From: Phenylobacterium sp. RIFCSPHIGHO2_01_FULL_69_31 | GTDB lineage: Bacteria > Pseudomonadota > Alphaproteobacteria > Caulobacterales > Caulobacteraceae | NCBI RefSeq assembly: GCF_001824475.1 | Contig: NZ_MHXN01000045.1 | Span: forward strand, 1-64,000 | Direction: 5' to 3' | DNA length: 64,000 bases | In this document: positions 51,236 through 59,852 of the stretch, piece by piece | Layout of the letters: the number at the start of each line of letters is the position of its first letter | Position numbering within the stretch: position 1 is the stretch's first letter | Notes under the pieces: model-generated | The model's database searches: none | Seen by the model: only the letters and a program-made list of their open reading frames with translations | What the model was told of the DNA's origin: nothing | Made by a program: the position numbers and the translations under genes

Positions 51236-52537
51236 TTGAAACAGATCCTTGAAATACTTTGGAGTCACCGGCTCACCGTCCTGGTGGCCCTGTTCTCCTG
51301 CATGCTCGGCGGAATCTACACACTGACCCAGGCCACGCCCCGATACCGGGCGACCTCGCGGGTGGTGCTCGAGATCGTAAGGCCCGACCCGATCACCGGC
51401 GCAGTGGTGGGGTCGCGGCAGGTCGACGCTTACATGAACTCCCAGGCGCGCATGATCACCGACATTCAGGTCGCAGCCCGCGCGATCGAGAACTTGGGAT
51501 GGCCAGACGACCCCGATATGCAGAGCGCTTACTCGGCGCGTCCGGCGAGTGACCTTCGCAGCTTCATCGAGTGGGCCGCCACATCCGTCGCCCAACGGAC
51601 GTCCGTGTCCCGCGTGCCTGAAACCAACATTCTGGAGATCGCCTATTACGCCGACTCTCCCCAATCGGCTGGTCTCGTCGTTGAAGCGTTGCGGGACGCC
51701 TATATCGAAGCGAGCGCCGCGACCATCCGCGAGGCCGCCGGGGAACAAGCCGAGCGGATCGACGACCAAGTCAAGCGAGTTCAGGCCCGTCTCGACGAGC
51801 TAAACGGCCAAAAGGCCAATATGGAACGCCAGACACGAGTGATGATCTCTGAGAGTGGTTCGGATTTCGAGAACCGCTCACTTGGCGCGCTCGCTAGAGG
51901 GTCGACACAGGTTGCTCGGGCCAAGCCCGGCGCGGGCTTTACTCTTTCGGAGCAAAGGCTGCTTCAGCTCGACATGGCGATCGCGGCATCGAGCGCGTCG
52001 CTTGGGCCGAACAACCCGAACCTCCAGTCGCTGCTTCAGCAACGCGCGGTGGTCGCCGCGCAGGTCGCTGAGACGCGCCGCCGCCAGGGGCTTAGTACTG
52101 ACGCTCAATCACTCGCGTCGCTCGCGCTATCATCGAAAATGTCCCAGGTCACAGCGCAGCGCTTGGACGTCACCAACCTTCGGATGTTGCAGGACGAAAT
52201 CAACCTCCGGCGGGCCGAGTATAATGATCTAGTCGAACGTCGTGGCGCCGCTCGGGAGATCTCTCGGGCCGCACGCGCCAGCCTGACGCCCGTGGGTGGT
52301 GCTGAGGTTCCAACGGACGCCTATTATCCGAGGCCCGCCTTGATCCTAGGAGGTACGGGGGCGATCGGCCTCATCGTCGGCGCGCTGCTTGCGCTCTTGC
52401 GGGAGTTCTTGGATCGTCGTGTGCGATCGGCGGCGGATCTGACGCAAACCATCCCCGCTCCGCTGTTGCTGTCTCTTCCGCGAGTCGGCCGAAAGTCGGC
52501 GGGACCGTCGGGCGGCGCGACTGCTGCAGCCCAATGA
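51236..52537 (+). CDS. Polysaccharide co-polymerase (Wzz/GumC-like), copy 1
   Basis: The 433-residue product has an N-terminal membrane span (LTVLVALFSCMLGGIYTLT), the Wzz motif RYRATSRVVLEIVRPDP, a coiled-coil periplasmic part (AERIDDQVKRVQARLDELNG) and a C-terminal span (GGTGAIGLIVGALLALLREF). It controls chain length together with its ATPase. The start is a TTG at 51236; a 6-bp hairpin at 51209-51223 sequesters the GCAGGGA just upstream and may limit translation. Its stop overlaps the ATPase start as ATGA, like the separate Wzc halves of Gram-positive bacteria (CapA-CapB type). Confidence 0.87.
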   Translation: MKQILEILWSHRLTVLVALFSCMLGGIYTLTQATPRYRATSRVVLEIVRPDPITGAVVGSRQVDAYMNSQARMITDIQVAARAIENLGWPDDPDMQSAYSARPASDLRSFIEWAATSVAQRTSVSRVPETNILEIAYYADSPQSAGLVVEALRDAYIEASAATIREAAGEQAERIDDQVKRVQARLDELNGQKANMERQTRVMISESGSDFENRSLGALARGSTQVARAKPGAGFTLSEQRLLQLDMAIAASSASLGPNNPNLQSLLQQRAVVAAQVAETRRRQGLSTDAQSLASLALSSKMSQVTAQRLDVTNLRMLQDEINLRRAEYNDLVERRGAAREISRAARASLTPVGGAEVPTDAYYPRPALILGGTGAIGLIVGALLALLREFLDRRVRSAADLTQTIPAPLLLSLPRVGRKSAGPSGGATAAAQ

Positions 52538-53205
52538 CCAACCTTGCGAAACGCTTCCTCGGCGGGGGCGCGAAAGATAGCCGATCTGCGGCCCAGAAAC
52601 AGAGCAGACCCACTGCCCTGATCGACCCGAAAACCCTGAGCCTGGTAGCTACCCATATCGCTGAACCGTTCGCCGCCACTGGACGACGCGGGCTGGCAGT
52701 GTGCGGCACGACGCAGGGCGCTGGCGCCAGCTTCATAACTGCCCACCTCGCCATCGCACTGGCCCGCACCGGACGACGTACGCTGCTCATTGACGCCGAT
52801 CTTAGGTCGCCCGGCTCCGGATTGCCTTCCGAAAGAGGCGAGTTGTCAGGCCTACTGCCGTGGCTCCGTCAGCAATTCACGACGGAGGCCCCCAATCTGG
52901 AGCTCATCGACGACGCGTTGTGGTGGCTTCCTTCGGGCGGCTCGACAGACCAGGCCGGAGAGCTCTTGGAAGACGCGCGGTTCCAGCAGCTGATCGACGG
53001 CTTCATGCGAGACTTCGACGTGGTCATCGCCGATACGCCGCCAGCGAATCGGTGGGCCGATGCGACGATCGTGGCGCGGGCCTTAGGCAGCGCCCTAATC
53101 ATTGCTCGGAAGGACCTGAGCTATGTTAGCGATGTCGCCGTACTACACGGGGAGCTTGTCGACGACGGCGTGGTTGTTCTCGGGGCGGTGCTAAATGGCC
53201 GATAA
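52534..53205 (+). CDS. Wzc/CpsD-like ATPase with degenerate Walker A, copy 1
   Basis: The 223-residue product has the CpsD/BY-kinase P-loop fold: GLAVCGTTQGAGASFITAHL (Walker A position 58-67), LLIDADLRSPG (Walker A', 84-94) and VVIADTPP (Walker B, 163-170). The conserved Lys of Walker A is replaced: the usual GEGKS reads GAGAS (Ala65). There is no Tyr-rich C-terminal tail, so autokinase activity is not expected. It may still bind nucleotide or act only as a partner of the co-polymerase. It overlaps the co-polymerase gene by four bases. Confidence 0.85.
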   Translation: MTNLAKRFLGGGAKDSRSAAQKQSRPTALIDPKTLSLVATHIAEPFAATGRRGLAVCGTTQGAGASFITAHLAIALARTGRRTLLIDADLRSPGSGLPSERGELSGLLPWLRQQFTTEAPNLELIDDALWWLPSGGSTDQAGELLEDARFQQLIDGFMRDFDVVIADTPPANRWADATIVARALGSALIIARKDLSYVSDVAVLHGELVDDGVVVLGAVLNGR

Positions 53206-53370
53206 ACTGCCCCTCGCCATGGCGGTCAGGCTTCCCGCCCGCAAACAGTTCGCCGCGTTGACGGCCGGTACACCGTCTATGCGGGAGAATTCAGCTAACC
53301 TATACGGCCTTCTGATAACGCAGCACGACGTTTCGGCTGTGGCTGCTAAAATCGGTGTGAGGAGCTCGCC

Positions 53371-54705
53371 ATGAACATCCTTCAGTTCCTGCGCATCATA
53401 TGGGCCCGTCGGATGGTCATCCTCGGGGCAATGACCGTGTTGTTCGTGGTCGCCCTCGCGGTCGTACAGATCGTGCCGCCTCGCTACAGGGCAACGACGC
53501 AGGTCATGCTCAATATCGTCAAGCCAGATCCGGTGACGGGACAGGTGATCGCAACAGCCTTTCTGCGAGCTTACACGAAGACGCAGACGGAGCTCGTAAA
53601 GGGCCAACAGGTCGCACAGTCGGTCGTCAAGGAACTCGCATGGGCGCAAGACCCTCAGATTCTGAAAGAGTATAATGAGCGCGACAGCAGCGATCGTCGG
53701 GATTTCGACCGTTGGGCGACCCAGAAAGTCATCGACGGCACTGAAGCCCGCTTGATTGACGCCAGCAACATTCTTGAAATCAGTTACTCGTCGAACGATC
53801 CGACGAAAGCAAAGCAGGTCGCCGACGCACTCAGCCGCGCTTACATGATGACGACGCTCCAGGAGCGTCGGGAAACCGCGCGCCGTAATGCGGACTGGTA
53901 CGATGCCCAGGCGGAGAAGGCGAAGACGGAGTTGCTGCAGGCTGAGAAAGTGCGCTCCAACTTCGAACGTTCGAACGGCATCCTTCTTCAAGACAACAAC
54001 ACAGACCTGGACAGCGCCCGATTGGCGGCCCTGGCGGCAGCCGCGTCGGCGCCGGTCTTCAATGCCCCCGTCGTGACCTCTCAAAGCGCCATGCAGTTGG
54101 CTCAGCTTGAAAGCGAGATTTCTGAAGCTTCCAAGAACCTCGGGCCCAACCATCCCCGGCTCCAGGAAATGCAGCGGCGCCGCGCGCTGCTGGCTGCGGA
54201 GGTGGCCAAGGAGCGCGGTTCTCGAGGTACCGGTGGCGCATCGTCGGCTCAAGCGGCCGGCCTATTCGAAAGCCAGAAGAACCGGGTTCTCGGACAACGC
54301 GAGCTGGTGGAGCAGCTTCGCCTCCTTCAGACGGACGTCGAGCTTAAGCGCAACCAGTATACTCGCGCGGCAACGCGGGCGGCCGAATTGAGGCAAGAAG
54401 CGCAGGTTGCGGACACGGGGGTTACGCCGCTCGGCAGCGCCACAACGCCGCCGAGCCCCGAGTTCCCGAATAAGCCAATGATCCTGGGCGGAGCGCTGGC
54501 CGCTGGCGGCGCTCTTGGCTTCGTCGCAGCCCTTGCCCTAGAGCTGTTAGGGCGGCGCATCCGGGGCCCCGAGGACCTGCGGGTCGCTGTCGACGCTCCC
54601 ATTCTTGGAATCATTTCACACAGCGCCGGCTTCCGGCGTCAGAGCGTGGCTCAACGGATTCGCACCCGCTTGGCCCTCCTCAACCGAAAGACGCGGATCG
54701 CGTGA
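53371..54705 (+). CDS. Polysaccharide co-polymerase (Wzz/GumC-like), copy 2
   Basis: The 444-residue product is a paralogue of copy 1: N-terminal span (MVILGAMTVLFVVALAVVQI), RYRATTQVMLNIVKPDPVTG, a long coiled coil (WYDAQAEKAKTELLQAEKVR), the LGPNHPRLQEMQRRRALLAAEV helix and a C-terminal span (LGGALAAGGALGFVAALALE). ATG at 53371 has GGAG. The downstream ATPase starts with a GTG overlapping its stop. The pair repeats the co-polymerase/ATPase order of copy 1. Confidence 0.88.
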   Translation: MNILQFLRIIWARRMVILGAMTVLFVVALAVVQIVPPRYRATTQVMLNIVKPDPVTGQVIATAFLRAYTKTQTELVKGQQVAQSVVKELAWAQDPQILKEYNERDSSDRRDFDRWATQKVIDGTEARLIDASNILEISYSSNDPTKAKQVADALSRAYMMTTLQERRETARRNADWYDAQAEKAKTELLQAEKVRSNFERSNGILLQDNNTDLDSARLAALAAAASAPVFNAPVVTSQSAMQLAQLESEISEASKNLGPNHPRLQEMQRRRALLAAEVAKERGSRGTGGASSAQAAGLFESQKNRVLGQRELVEQLRLLQTDVELKRNQYTRAATRAAELRQEAQVADTGVTPLGSATTPPSPEFPNKPMILGGALAAGGALGFVAALALELLGRRIRGPEDLRVAVDAPILGIISHSAGFRRQSVAQRIRTRLALLNRKTRIA

Positions 54706-55385
54706 ACACCAACGTTACTTCCCGCAAGCCTCTCTCCGATGCGGATGATCTGTACGAGTTCAGCCCAGATCTCGTCACCTTGATCGACGGCCGGCACCAG
54801 GAGGCAGAGGCGATCCGAACGATGCGGACCCACATCCGGGCCCAGCATCTTGAGTGCGGCCGGCGCGGCCTAGCCTTCTGCGCGCCCAATCCTCAATCCG
54901 GCTGCACATATTCCGCGGCAAACCTTGCCGTGTCCCTCTCGCAGATTGGGGTGAATACGCTGCTCATCGATGCGGACATGCGCTCTCCTGGTGTGGACGA
55001 ATTTATCCGCCCAAAGGCGAATGGGCCTGGTTTGCGCGAACTTCTTGGCGGCGCCGATGACTTGGAAGATGTCACTCACAAGGGCGTCCTTCCGAACTTG
55101 TCCGTTATCTTCGCAGGCGGCGTTTCGGCCGATGCCCAGGAATTGCTGGGGGGCGAGAGCTTCAAATCGTTGATCGTCCGCTGCCTTCGCGACTATGAGT
55201 GCACGATCGTCGACACACCGGCCGCGAATCTCTGCGCGGACGCCCGACGGATCAGTTCGGTAATCGGGTACAGCGCCGTCGTCGCCCGTCGGGATGTGAG
55301 CTTCATTGGTGAGGTGTCGGCTCTCGTGCGCCAAATCGAGGCGGATGGAGCTCGAGTTGTTGGCGCCATCCTCAACGAGCCCTGA
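54702..55385 (+). CDS. Wzc/CpsD-like ATPase with degenerate Walker A, copy 2
   Basis: The 227-residue product is homologous to copy 1: FSPDLVTLIDGRHQEAEAIR, LAFCAPNPQSGCTYSAANLA (Walker A position 61-72), LLIDADMRSPG (87-97) and TIVDTPAA (Walker B). Again the Walker A Lys is missing: PQSGCT replaces PGEGKT (Cys68). No Tyr cluster at the C-terminus. GTG start at 54702 overlaps the co-polymerase stop. Losing the same Lys in both copies, but to different residues (Ala and Cys), suggests the kinase chemistry is not needed here. Confidence 0.85.
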   Translation: MNTNVTSRKPLSDADDLYEFSPDLVTLIDGRHQEAEAIRTMRTHIRAQHLECGRRGLAFCAPNPQSGCTYSAANLAVSLSQIGVNTLLIDADMRSPGVDEFIRPKANGPGLRELLGGADDLEDVTHKGVLPNLSVIFAGGVSADAQELLGGESFKSLIVRCLRDYECTIVDTPAANLCADARRISSVIGYSAVVARRDVSFIGEVSALVRQIEADGARVVGAILNEP

Positions 55386-55506
55386 GCCGCTCGCGTGCAG
55401 TCAGCTAACGGCTCGGCTGAGACCGGGCGGCTTTCGTTCAGGCGCTACGGCGGGTTGCCGACGGCATTGAGCACATGGGCAGTTGGATGACAGAGGCGTG
55501 TCCGAC

Positions 55507-57138
55507 ATGAAACTGCCGCGCATTGTTCGCGCCAAACCCGATGGCGCCTCCGTCACCGCGCCGGCCCTGCCGATCCGAAGACCTTATCACAGCGAGACTC
55601 CAAGGGCGCACACCCTCTGGCGTCAGTGGCTCGTGCTGTCCGCGCTCGCGGTCTGCATGATCGCTTACGGCTTCATGTTCTCATGGCTGCCGCCTTCATT
55701 CCTCCTGCTGCTACTCACGCCTATCGCGCTTGTGGCGCTTGTCGTCATCTGGGCTCTACCAGATACGGAGAGGCCGCCGATCCGCAGTATGGAATGGGCC
55801 TTCGCCTGCTATTTCATCTCCCTCATTCTTTGGCCGTACTATCTGGCAATCCAGATTCCGGGACTTCCACTTCTTGAGCTTCGGCGCCTATTCGCCGGAG
55901 CTATGCTGTTCTTTCTGCTCGTCAGTCTCTCCACCTCCCGCACCTTCCGACAGGAGATGAAAGAGATCGTCGTGGCCAATCGGACATTCGTCACGCTGCT
56001 CGTGTCGTTCGTCGCGGTTCAAGTGCTCTCCCTCATTCTTGCGAGAGAACGCATGCATGGCCTCATGACGGTAGTGAAGAACCAGCTAGGCTGGACGGCG
56101 GTCTTCTTTGTCTCTGTGTACCTCTTCTCCCAGCCAGGTCGAATGAAGCGCTGGGCGCTCACGCTTGTCGGCTTGGCGCTGACCCTCTCGGTCATCGGCT
56201 TCTTTGAGTATCGCAATCAGGGCGTTCTCTGGGCTGAGCATATTCCTTCGTTTCTCCGGGTGAACGATCCAGCGATGGTCAACCTGTTGACGGCGGTATT
56301 CCGGGAGGGCCGATACCGAGTCGTCACGACATTCTCCGTGTCGCTCTCGCTTGCTGAGTTTCTGGCTCTGGTGATGCCGTTCCTTATCCACGGCGTGCTT
56401 ACGGCCAAGACGCCGCTCGTTCGGCTCGCCTGCATAGCCGCCGATATCGCCATCTTCTCGACCATCCTGCTGACGCAGGCCCGCGTTGGAATCGTAGGCG
56501 CGATCGTGGCGCACTCGTTCTACGGCCTTGTGTGGGCGGTGCGCCGCTGGAGGACCCAAAAGGGAAGCCTCATTGGGCCGGCGGCTACCCTCGCCTATCC
56601 CGCGCTCTTCGTGCTGTTGGGCGTCGCGGTGCTTTCGGTTGGGCGGCTTCGAGTTATGACACTCGGCGGCGGCACACACGCGGCGAGCACGACGGGCCGG
56701 CTCGAGCAGGCGGCGGCGACCGGCCCAGTTCTCCTGAGGAGCCCGCTGTTCGGGCACGGCCCTCGCCAGGGCGCGGGAGCGTTGGGTTACACCAATCCCG
56801 CTGGCGAAGTTTCGATCGATAGTTATTTGCTGGCAATGTTGCTGGACTACGGGATCGTGGGGTTCTTACTCTACTACGCCATGTTCATCTTCATGGTGAT
56901 CCAGGCGCTGCGGGTAGGCAGTCGCTACGCAAACCCGGAACTGGCCTATGTCATGCCGGCTGGGGTCGCCCTGGTAGTCTGGCTCGCCTCGAAGGTCGTG
57001 CTGGCGCAAGAGGACAGCACCTCCTTCACCTACATGCTGCTCGGCCTGGTCGCCGCGTCAGTTTATCTGGCGCGCCGAATCCAAGCCAAGCAGGACGCCG
57101 TTGCAGTCGCCCCTCAGGTTGTAAGCCGGTCTAGGTAG
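55507..57138 (+). CDS. O-antigen ligase/Wzy-like polymerase
   Basis: The 543-residue product has 10-12 membrane spans and the Wzy_C/O-antigen ligase arrangement, including the periplasmic loop SPLFGHGPRQGAGALGYTNP, followed by SIDSYLLAMLLDYGIVGFLL. The family joins lipid-linked repeat units or ligates polymer to a carrier. ATG at 55507 is chosen; an upstream TTG at 55483 and GTG at 55498 are in frame. Its last 25 bases overlap the convergent acyltransferase gene. Confidence 0.87.
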   Translation: MKLPRIVRAKPDGASVTAPALPIRRPYHSETPRAHTLWRQWLVLSALAVCMIAYGFMFSWLPPSFLLLLLTPIALVALVVIWALPDTERPPIRSMEWAFACYFISLILWPYYLAIQIPGLPLLELRRLFAGAMLFFLLVSLSTSRTFRQEMKEIVVANRTFVTLLVSFVAVQVLSLILARERMHGLMTVVKNQLGWTAVFFVSVYLFSQPGRMKRWALTLVGLALTLSVIGFFEYRNQGVLWAEHIPSFLRVNDPAMVNLLTAVFREGRYRVVTTFSVSLSLAEFLALVMPFLIHGVLTAKTPLVRLACIAADIAIFSTILLTQARVGIVGAIVAHSFYGLVWAVRRWRTQKGSLIGPAATLAYPALFVLLGVAVLSVGRLRVMTLGGGTHAASTTGRLEQAAATGPVLLRSPLFGHGPRQGAGALGYTNPAGEVSIDSYLLAMLLDYGIVGFLLYYAMFIFMVIQALRVGSRYANPELAYVMPAGVALVVWLASKVVLAQEDSTSFTYMLLGLVAASVYLARRIQAKQDAVAVAPQVVSRSR

Positions 57139-58160
57139 GGCACGCGACGGAAGATAAGAGCCTTCGCGACGACGGGCCCCAGGATCCCTGCCGCAAGAAG
57201 CAGCGGGAAGAGCAGGAAGAATCCGCTTCCGTCCCAAGGAACAAAGAACAGCAACACACCCTTCGCCAAGCCGATGGCAACCGTATTCAGCAGGTATATG
57301 ACGAAGCTGAAGCCCCCTAGGATGGCGAGCACGCCGCCGACCTCAGAGATCTTTCGGCGACAGAATCCGTGGAGAACGGGGATCGACAGGAATCCGCAGA
57401 GCAATATCGATAGATTATAGTTTGCGATCACCCTTGTAACGATAATCGCAGCCGCGAAGATTATTAGGTTGATCCAGAGATAGCGATCGACGAACGCAGT
57501 CCAACGTTCACGACGCTGTACAGCGAGGCCCGCGAAGAGAAAGAACGGTAGATACAAGAAGAATCTATCCGCATATAATATCGGCAAAACAGGAAGCACG
57601 CTTAGCGGTATGGAAATAAGGAGAAGCAACACTCTATTTGAAACGATGGCGTGAACAATAACCAGAACAACGGTATATTCGAACAGAACAAAAATATACC
57701 ATACGGATTTTGCGGCGCTCGCTCGCGTGTCCCAGAATAGATTCACGATGTCCGCGAAAATGCTGTTCGAATAATTATCGACATGAATGAAATTCGCCGC
57801 GACGTGCTTTCCAATGACAATGAAGACGCCAAAAGCAAAGAAGGGGATGAGGAGCCGCTCAGCACGCTTCAGGAAGAAGCTTGGACGGCCACTCGATGGG
57901 ATTTGATCGGAAGCTGTATAGTAGAACATGTAGCCGCTCAGATATATGAAGAACGGCATATGAAATGCATAGATGGCCGCGCGGAGCGTCATATACCAGT
58001 CGGCGCCCTCCGGTGGACGGCCCGTCACAAGGTGACCAAGCACCACCAAGAAAATCCCGAGCCCCTTGGCGCGATCAATGTCTGCAAGGTGCTCGCGCCG
58101 CGGACGAGCGCTTGAAGTCCCAGTACTCGTCTCGGTCGTCAAGTCGCACGCCTCCCGCAT
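57114..58160 (-). CDS. Acyltransferase 3 family membrane protein
   Basis: The 348-residue product has about ten membrane spans and the acyltransferase-3 signature: HLADIDRAKGLGIFLVVLGHL (catalytic His), YAFHMPFFIYLSGYMFYY and LKRAERLLIPFFAFG. It probably acetylates or acylates the exopolysaccharide. Codon use is clearly AT-richer than in the neighbours. ATG at 58160 is chosen, with AGG about eight bases upstream; a TTG at 58199 is possible. It overlaps the Wzy-like gene end by 25 bases and is divergent from the AAA ATPase. Confidence 0.88.
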   Translation of the reverse strand: MREACDLTTETSTGTSSARPRREHLADIDRAKGLGIFLVVLGHLVTGRPPEGADWYMTLRAAIYAFHMPFFIYLSGYMFYYTASDQIPSSGRPSFFLKRAERLLIPFFAFGVFIVIGKHVAANFIHVDNYSNSIFADIVNLFWDTRASAAKSVWYIFVLFEYTVVLVIVHAIVSNRVLLLLISIPLSVLPVLPILYADRFFLYLPFFLFAGLAVQRRERWTAFVDRYLWINLIIFAAAIIVTRVIANYNLSILLCGFLSIPVLHGFCRRKISEVGGVLAILGGFSFVIYLLNTVAIGLAKGVLLFFVPWDGSGFFLLFPLLLAAGILGPVVAKALIFRRVPYLDRLTT

Positions 58161-58420
58161 CACAGACCTGGAAATGCCGAAATCCCCCCAGCGAGGCAAC
58201 CGGCGTGCGTCGGCCCGCGGGGACGCGCATCACCAGCCGCCAGCGAAGGCCGGAGCACACCGACCGCCGCATCGGCAATGATTGCACAATGCGGGGTGCC
58301 GCCTTGCCAAAGAATCGACGTTTCGCAGGATTAAGCAAACAGAAGGCTGGCCGACCCACTATACGTTTCAAAGACGCCCTGCGCTTGTCGGCCGCCCAAT
58401 ACGTCGCCGAAGCATGAAGG

Positions 58421-59803
58421 ATGGAGATCGACTTGGCCGGCTGGAACCCGTTCACTCGTAAGGCGGCGATGAAGAAGTCGCGCGTCGACCCGGCGCCGGC
58501 CGCTCTTTCCAAGCCTGTGGCAAGCGAAACGACCCGGCGGGCACAGGAACTCAACCCCCTGCCCCGGTTCAATACGACCGCGAGCGATCAGGTCAGCGGA
58601 CGCGGGCATGACCGTTTCAGCGCACTCCGCGCGAAGCTGCGGCACGCCTTTACGCCTTCGCAGCCGGTTGGAGATCGCAAGCTTTTTGCGGGTCGCGAGG
58701 AGGTATTGAAAACGATTATCCGCGCGATTGAGGACCAACGTCTGCACGTCGTGATCTATGGTGAGCGCGGGATCGGCAAGACATCGCTCATGCATGTCCT
58801 CACGCAGGCTGCAAGCGAAGCACGGTACATTGTCGTTTATACCTCATGCGGCGCCAATTCGACGTTCGACGACACGTTCCGCGCCGCGGCCGCCGAGATC
58901 CCCCTGCTGTTCCATTCGGGCTTTGCGCCCACCACGACCGAGGCCGAGACGGGAGCGTCCCTTGCCGACCTCCTCCCCAATGAGGCGCTGACGCCGCGGA
59001 AATTCGGAGATCTGTGCGCCAAGCTAACCGGCACCCGGGTGTTGATCATCCTTGATGAGTTTGATCGCGCCGGTTCCGGTTCGTTCCGGCGTGACGTCGC
59101 GGAGTTGATCAAGAACCTCTCTGACCGGCTCGGGCGTGTGCAACTCGTCCTGGCCGGTGTTGCGGCCGACCTTACAGAGTTGGTCGAGCACATCCCTTCG
59201 ATCCGCCGCAACATCTTCGCGATGCGGATCCCTAAGATGAGCGAAGTCGAGGTTCTACAGATTGTCGCCAACGGCGAGCGAGAAACCGGCCTAAAGTTCG
59301 ATAAGCAGGCCAGTGTCTTTGTCGTCGAAGTGTCGCGGGGCTCTCCCTACATCGCAAATCTGATATGCCACCACGCTTGCCACGCCGCGCTCGATGGCCA
59401 GCGTAGCTCCGTATACGCCGCTGATGTGGCTAGCGCCGTCGACCGTGCGATCATCGAATATGAGGGACGCGTGCCAACGCCGGCGCAGGTCCACGTCCGA
59501 CGGGTCTTTGACCAAGGTCGCCAGGACGCGCTGGCTATGACGGCCCGTGCCGCACTCGCCGGCGACGGAACGTTCGACGCGCTGGATATCGAAGCAGCGA
59601 GCGAAATTGCACTTCGCAAGGCGCAGGAGGCCATCGACGCGCTAGTCGATGAGCGACTTCTCGAACCGGTACCAACTGAAGCCGTACACCAACGCTATCG
59701 GTTCACTGAGGACGGTCTGCCGACCCTAATTTGGATGATCTGGGCTCAGCGGAACCTGAACCGCGAGGCGGCGCCAGTGCGCGCTACCGCAGCCGCGTCC
59801 TAA
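58421..59803 (+). CDS. ExeA-like AAA ATPase of the polysaccharide/exosortase locus
   Basis: The 460-residue product has a low-complexity basic N-terminus (about 1-80) and an AAA+ core: GREEVLKTIIRAI, Walker A GERGIGKTS (114-122), Walker B VLIILDEFD (207-215), sensor-like LVLAGVAAD and a C-terminal helical lid with winged-helix-like LVDERLLEPVPTEAVHQRYR. It resembles the ATPase genes found in exosortase-linked loci (the PEP-CTERM-locus ATPase). Role unknown, perhaps energising export or assembly. ATG at 58421 is likely; an ATG at 58469 with AAGG is an alternative. It ends before a strong convergent hairpin. Confidence 0.82.
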   Translation: MEIDLAGWNPFTRKAAMKKSRVDPAPAALSKPVASETTRRAQELNPLPRFNTTASDQVSGRGHDRFSALRAKLRHAFTPSQPVGDRKLFAGREEVLKTIIRAIEDQRLHVVIYGERGIGKTSLMHVLTQAASEARYIVVYTSCGANSTFDDTFRAAAAEIPLLFHSGFAPTTTEAETGASLADLLPNEALTPRKFGDLCAKLTGTRVLIILDEFDRAGSGSFRRDVAELIKNLSDRLGRVQLVLAGVAADLTELVEHIPSIRRNIFAMRIPKMSEVEVLQIVANGERETGLKFDKQASVFVVEVSRGSPYIANLICHHACHAALDGQRSSVYAADVASAVDRAIIEYEGRVPTPAQVHVRRVFDQGRQDALAMTARAALAGDGTFDALDIEAASEIALRKAQEAIDALVDERLLEPVPTEAVHQRYRFTEDGLPTLIWMIWAQRNLNREAAPVRATAAAS

Positions 59804-59817
59804 CGTGGGCCGGGGCA

Positions 59818-59846
59818 GTGGCCGGCTCGCAATGCGAGCCGGCCAC
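59818..59846. terminator. Bidirectional terminator hairpin
   Basis: GTGGCCGGCTCGC and GCGAGCCGGCCAC form a perfect 13-bp stem with a 3-base loop, lying between the convergent AAA ATPase and PPIase genes. Neither side has a long T run, but the stem is strong enough to act for both. Confidence 0.75.
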
Positions 59847-59852
59847 CTGTCG

